DNA of 64,000 bases from Rhizobium albus (GTDB lineage Bacteria > Pseudomonadota > Alphaproteobacteria > Rhizobiales > Rhizobiaceae): the NCBI GenBank assembly GCA_030160035.1, contig BSNO01000001.1, positions 682,001 through 746,000 on the forward strand, given 5' to 3'. The notes under the pieces were generated by a model, which saw only the letters and a list, made by a program, of their open reading frames with translations, was not told where the DNA came from and searched no databases. A program made the position numbers and the translations under genes. Positions 60,893 to 64,000 of the stretch are shown here, piece after piece. How positions within the stretch are numbered: position 1 is the stretch's first letter; every line of letters begins with the position of its first letter.

Positions 60893-60917
60893 AACCGGGG
60901 CAATTGCTGCCCCGGTT
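60893..60917 (-). terminator. Hairpin between ytfQ-like and ytfR-like genes
   Basis: AACCGGGGCA and TGCCCCGGTT form a perfect 10-bp stem with a 5-base loop. It lies 17 bp after the binding-protein stop and 19 bp before the ATPase start, again just after a binding-protein gene. Confidence 0.75.
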
Positions 60918-60934
60918 CTGGTTGGCAGGATCTC

Positions 60935-61882
60935 TTAGTAACCGAGATCCTTGCGAGCCTCATACTCGGCTGCCGGATCGTCTGCCTGGGTGTAGAGGCG
61001 CGATTCCGTCTGGATGAATTTCTCCGGCTCGGTGCCATCCGCCCAATAGGCTTCCAGCGCGTCGAAGGCGGGGCCAGCCATGTTCGGCGTCAGTTCCACC
61101 GTTGCATTCGCCTCGCCTGCAGCCATGGCCTGGAAGATGTCCGGAACGGCGTCGATGGAGACGATCTTGATGTCTTCGCCAGGTGCAAGCCCGGCTTCCT
61201 TGATCGCCTGAATGGCGCCGATCGCCATGTCGTCATTGTGGGCGTAGAGCGCGCAGATGTTTTCGCCGCCGCCTTCGGCCTGCAGGAAGCTTTCCATCAC
61301 GCTCTTGCCGCCGGCGCGCGTGAAGTCGCCGGTCTGGCTGCGCACGATCTCGACATTGGCATGGCCTTCGATGGCATTGCGGAAGCCCTGTGCCCGGTCG
61401 ATTGCCGGTGATGAACCCGTGGTTCCCTGCAACTCGACCACACGACACTCCTCCTCACCGACTTCGCCGAGGAGCCATTCGCCGGCGACTTCGCCTTCGT
61501 GGACGAGATCCGAACCGACGGCTGTCAGATAGAGATCGTCCGAGGAATCGACCTGGCGGTCAAGAAGCACGACCGGGATTTCGGCCTCCTGTGCTTCCTG
61601 AAGCACGCTGTCCCAGCCGGTCGCGACAACGGGGGCGATGAGGATGGCGTCGACGCCCTGCGCGATGAAGGACCGCAAGGCTGCGATCTGGTTTTCCTGG
61701 CGCTGCTGTGCGTCGGAGAACTGAAGTGTATAGCCGCGCTCTTCGGCCTGCTGCCGCGTGAGCGTCGTTTCGGCGGCGCGCCAACCGGATTCCGATCCGA
61801 TCTGCGAGAAGCCGACTGTCTGTGCTGATGCTGCTGCCGATAGAGCGAGCAAGGCCGCCCCGGCAAGAAGTACTCTGGTCAT
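60935..61882 (-). CDS. ytfQ: Sugar-binding periplasmic protein (YtfQ-like, galactofuranose type)
   Basis: A 315-aa protein with a signal peptide (LLAGAALLALSAAASA). The mature part follows Escherichia coli YtfQ closely: VGFSQIGSESGWRAAET, FIAQGVDAILIAPVVATGW, VVELQGTTGSSPAIDRAQGF, YAHNDDMAIGAIQAIKEAGL, ANATVELTPNMAGPAFDALE. YtfQ binds galactofuranose; arabinofuranose differs only by one carbon and is also a plausible ligand here. ATG 61882 has GGAGGA in front. Confidence 0.93.
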   Translation of the reverse strand: MTRVLLAGAALLALSAAASAQTVGFSQIGSESGWRAAETTLTRQQAEERGYTLQFSDAQQRQENQIAALRSFIAQGVDAILIAPVVATGWDSVLQEAQEAEIPVVLLDRQVDSSDDLYLTAVGSDLVHEGEVAGEWLLGEVGEEECRVVELQGTTGSSPAIDRAQGFRNAIEGHANVEIVRSQTGDFTRAGGKSVMESFLQAEGGGENICALYAHNDDMAIGAIQAIKEAGLAPGEDIKIVSIDAVPDIFQAMAAGEANATVELTPNMAGPAFDALEAYWADGTEPEKFIQTESRLYTQADDPAAEYEARKDLGY

Positions 61883-61969
61883 GGTGTTCCTCCACTGTCC
61901 ACGGGTGGGGCTATCGCGCCCAGCCATGTTCCTCCTCGGACCCGTCCGCGCCGGCCCCCTCGCGCTTGC

Positions 61970-61991
61970 GATCCGGCAGCTTGGCCGGATC
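61970..61991 (-). terminator. Possible terminator after the araD1/gguC gene
   Basis: GATCCGGC and GCCGGATC are exact 8-bp arms with a 6-base loop, 54 bp after the gguC stop on the minus strand. It lacks a T-run. The remainder of the gap up to ytfQ shows only the ytfQ ribosome site. Confidence 0.4.
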
Positions 61992-62045
61992 GTGTCTCTT
62001 CCCGACATCGACAGCGCAACCAAGTGCGCGTTGAAGCCTCCAATT

Positions 62046-63038
62046 TCAAAGCATGCGCACGGACTGGCGCTTTTCCTTGTCAGGCTTCATGACGATCTCC
62101 AGCCGATTGGTCAGGGGCAAACCGAAGGAAGCAGCCTCGATTTCGAAGACGTCGCCATTCTGCGCCGCAAACCCTTCGGCAAAGGAAAGCGTCGCCGTCC
62201 CGAACATGTGGACGTGCACGTCACCCGGCCGGCGGAAGATGCCGTATTTGAAATGATGATGCTCGAGGTTGGCGATCGAATGGGACATGTTCGCCTCACC
62301 CGAGAGGAACGGCTTTTCGAAGACAACTTCTTGGCCACGCCGGATACGGCTCGTCCCTTCGATGCTGTCCGGCAAGGGGCCGACGAGCAACTCCGGTCCC
62401 ACCGCCGCCTGGCGCAGCTTGGAGTGCGCGAGATAGAGGTAGTTCCGCTTTTCCATGATGTGGTCGGAAAACTCGTTGGCGAGGGCAAAGCCCACCCGAT
62501 AAGGCTCCCCATCGTTTCCGATGACGTAGATCCCGGCAATTTCAGGCTCTTCGCCACCGTCCTCGGCATAGGCGGGACAAGCCAGCGCGCCGCAGGGCGA
62601 AACGAGCGCATCGCCATTGCCCTTGTAGAACCATTCCGGCTGCACGCCCGGTGCGCCGTTCAATGGCTTTCCGCCTTCAAGACCCATGCGGAACATGCGC
62701 ATGGAATCGGTCTCGTCGTCGCTTGCCTTCTCGTGCATCGCCGCACGTGTCGACGCCGATCCCAGATGCGTCAGGCCGGTTCCCGTCAGATGCAGGTGGC
62801 TCGGATCCGGATGCAAGACGGGGGGCAGAAGTCGGCCCTCGGCGCACAGCGCAGCCAGATCGACGGCCTTGCGCAGTCCAAGGTTCAGGATCGAGGACTT
62901 GAGATCGGCGCCATCGTTCGCGCAGGCCAGTGCCAGTTCGTAAAGCGATGCATCGGTCGCGACGTCATAGGCTTCCGTGCCCTCGCGAGCGACGATCTGG
63001 GCCTTTCCATCTTCGCGACGGTACTGTGACAGCAGCAA
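62046..63038 (-). CDS. gguC: AraD1/GguC-family protein (FAH superfamily), probable keto-deoxy-arabinonate dehydratase
   Basis: A 330-aa protein of the AraD1/GguC group in the fumarylacetoacetase superfamily: LLPPVLHPDPSHLHLTGTGLTHLGSA, PEWFYKGNGDALVSPCG, EDGGEEPEIAGIYVIG, VGFALANEFSDHIMEKRNYLYLAHSK, with the acidic metal site in GEEPE and ANEFSD. The gene next to gguAB in Agrobacterium is of this type. In the pathway here every step is covered except dehydration of 2-keto-3-deoxy-arabinonate, and this is the only free candidate; that assignment is inference. The start is TTG or ATG near 63038. Confidence 0.88.
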   Translation of the reverse strand: MLLSQYRREDGKAQIVAREGTEAYDVATDASLYELALACANDGADLKSSILNLGLRKAVDLAALCAEGRLLPPVLHPDPSHLHLTGTGLTHLGSASTRAAMHEKASDDETDSMRMFRMGLEGGKPLNGAPGVQPEWFYKGNGDALVSPCGALACPAYAEDGGEEPEIAGIYVIGNDGEPYRVGFALANEFSDHIMEKRNYLYLAHSKLRQAAVGPELLVGPLPDSIEGTSRIRRGQEVVFEKPFLSGEANMSHSIANLEHHHFKYGIFRRPGDVHVHMFGTATLSFAEGFAAQNGDVFEIEAASFGLPLTNRLEIVMKPDKEKRQSVRML

Positions 63039-63201
63039 TTCGGACCTCCTCCAATGCTTCTCGGCGCCCGCCGCGGCGGGTGCGAAGAAGTTTGGCCCGC
63101 AGTCTCCCCCCGCAGACCTGTTCTTGTGAGCCCGTGGGTATCATCGGCTGATATGCGGTACAAATTCCAATATTTGCCGCAGCTATACCACTCCAGCCAT
63201 A
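63039..63201. promoter_or_regulatory. Intergenic region between galM and gguC
   Basis: These 163 bases probably hold the gguC promoter and a possible regulator site. TATCA-TCGGC-TGATA at 63139..63153 resembles the element next to the chvE repeat, and GCGG/CCGC arms flank an AT-rich patch at 63155..63180. No terminator is obvious. Confidence 0.35.
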
Positions 63202-64000
63202 TCAAGGGATCGAGCGGCGAATTTCAAAGAGCGTTTCGCTAGTGTAGACTTCTCCCGGCTGCAGAATGGCGTCTGGAAAATTCGGACGGTTCGGTGCATC
63301 GGGCCAGGCTTGAGCTTCCAGGGCGAGGCCTGCGAAGGCAGGGAGGCTGCGCCCAGCTTCATCGACAGCAAATTGCGTGTTTTCGCCATCGTAGAACTGA
63401 AGGCCGGGCTCGGTCGTCGAGACATGAAGCGCGATGCCCGCATCGGGCGCTTCCAGCATTGCGGCCGGCCGCAGTGGCCCCCGCCGATCTCGAAGACAGA
63501 AATTGTAGTCGTAGCGATGCCCGCCGATCCGGCGCGGTTGCTGGAAGTCAAAGGCGGTGCCGTCGACCGAGGCAATGTCGCCGGTCGGGATAAGCTCTTC
63601 GTCGACCGGCAGATAATGCGCGGCGTCGATCGTCAGCATCTGCTGCCGGATGTCTCCATCTCTCAGCCGGAAAAAGGCATGGTTGGCGATACTGCAGGGT
63701 GTGGCGTGGTCTGTCGTCGCCGTTGTCGTGATCCGGAGTGAGGAGGGCGTCTCGATCTCATACCGGGTCTGAACGTGCATGTGACCCGGAAACCCTTCGT
63801 CGCCGTCGGGCAGATCGATCGTCAAGGTGACATGCCGATCGCTCTGGTCAGCGATGTTCCAAATGTGGCCGTGAAGTCCGAGGCTTCCGCCATGGAGCGT
63901 GTGGCGGTCGAGGAAATTGGGGGTCGTCTGGTAGGTCGTCCCGTCGATGGAGAACTGGGCGTTGCCGATGCGGTTGGCGAAGCGACCGACCATCGCCCCG
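63202..64000 (-). CDS. galM: Aldose 1-epimerase (mutarotase), N-terminus beyond the window
   Basis: The visible 266 residues contain the GalM marks GRFANRIGNAQFSIDG, LHGGSLGLHGHIWNI (active-site region), SIANHAFFRLRDGD (second His region), HRYDYNFCLR and LALEAQAWPDAPN with the catalytic Glu. About 60 to 80 N-terminal residues are missing because the window ends. The enzyme speeds interconversion of alpha and beta sugars such as galactose and arabinose before oxidation at C1. It is the most upstream gene seen of the sugar cluster. Confidence 0.9.
   Translation of the reverse strand, partial: GAMVGRFANRIGNAQFSIDGTTYQTTPNFLDRHTLHGGSLGLHGHIWNIADQSDRHVTLTIDLPDGDEGFPGHMHVQTRYEIETPSSLRITTTATTDHATPCSIANHAFFRLRDGDIRQQMLTIDAAHYLPVDEELIPTGDIASVDGTAFDFQQPRRIGGHRYDYNFCLRDRRGPLRPAAMLEAPDAGIALHVSTTEPGLQFYDGENTQFAVDEAGRSLPAFAGLALEAQAWPDAPNRPNFPDAILQPGEVYTSETLFEIRRSIP

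Overview
The window is high-GC DNA from an alphaproteobacterium, most likely Hyphomicrobiales (Rhizobiales), near Rhizobiaceae/Phyllobacteriaceae. The best single indication is a ChvE protein very close to the Agrobacterium sugar-binding protein, with its gguA/gguB-type partners. The many solute transporters, each with its own regulator and degradation enzymes, and the ATGA-overlapped operons also fit. No tRNA, rRNA, IS element, phage gene or CRISPR array was seen. No gap between genes exceeds about 300 bases; the largest are 38436..38673 and 44763..44965.

Layout. (1) 1..4415: the end of a gamma-glutamyltransferase gene, a GntR regulator, an EamA exporter, a LysR regulator with a PLP-dependent diaminopropionate-lyase-like enzyme, and an Lrp regulator. 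(2) 4525..16976: a class V aminotransferase, an XRE-cupin regulator, then a 10-gene same-strand run. The run holds kbl, tdh, an FMO-like flavoprotein, two carboxymuconolactone-decarboxylase-fold proteins, an opine-dehydrogenase-family enzyme and a spermidine-type ABC importer. This is the strongest candidate for an undescribed catabolic system. A 20-bp palindrome in front of the regulator recurs as a 12/14 match inside the kbl promoter. (3) 17079..23515: a DbpA-type RNA helicase, then a reduced sulfur-oxidation cluster (YeeE transporter, SoxY, SoxZ, cytochrome c, flavocytochrome c flavoprotein) and a secreted hypothetical protein. (4) 23574..31218: a TetR gene divergent from a tightly overlapped operon (ABC importer, metallo-beta-lactamase-fold hydrolase, aldehyde dehydrogenase, ureohydrolase), probably for a polyamine or guanidino compound. 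(5) 31274..33793: a UbiB-type kinase and a probable zinc-regulated pair, a small cysteine protein divergent from zinT. (6) 33849..40461: an ABC importer with an asparaginase and a PuuE-like deacetylase, divergent from a GntR regulator and an amidohydrolase. (7) 40483..48292: a quinate/shikimate degradation cluster (dehydroshikimate dehydratase, AroE-type dehydrogenase, two GntR paralogues, TRAP transporter, type II dehydroquinase). (8) 48318..64000: a non-phosphorylative L-arabinose/D-galactose pathway with two sugar ABC importers.

How the genes work together. Region 8 is nearly a complete path on one strand: uptake by ChvE-GguAB and a YtfQRT-YjfF-type importer, mutarotation by GalM (cut by the window edge), oxidation by an arabinose/galactose 1-dehydrogenase, lactone opening by an SMP-30 lactonase, dehydration by arabinonate dehydratase, probable second dehydration by the AraD1/GguC protein, and oxidation of alpha-ketoglutarate semialdehyde. 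Region 7 takes up a cyclic carboxylate by TRAP and drives it through dehydroquinate and dehydroshikimate to protocatechuate. In four of the operons with separate binding-protein genes a stable hairpin lies directly after the binding-protein gene, suggesting that the binding protein is made in excess of the membrane parts.

Limits: everything was read by eye. Family names come from recognised motifs and remembered homologues, and substrates of the unnamed transporters are inference.
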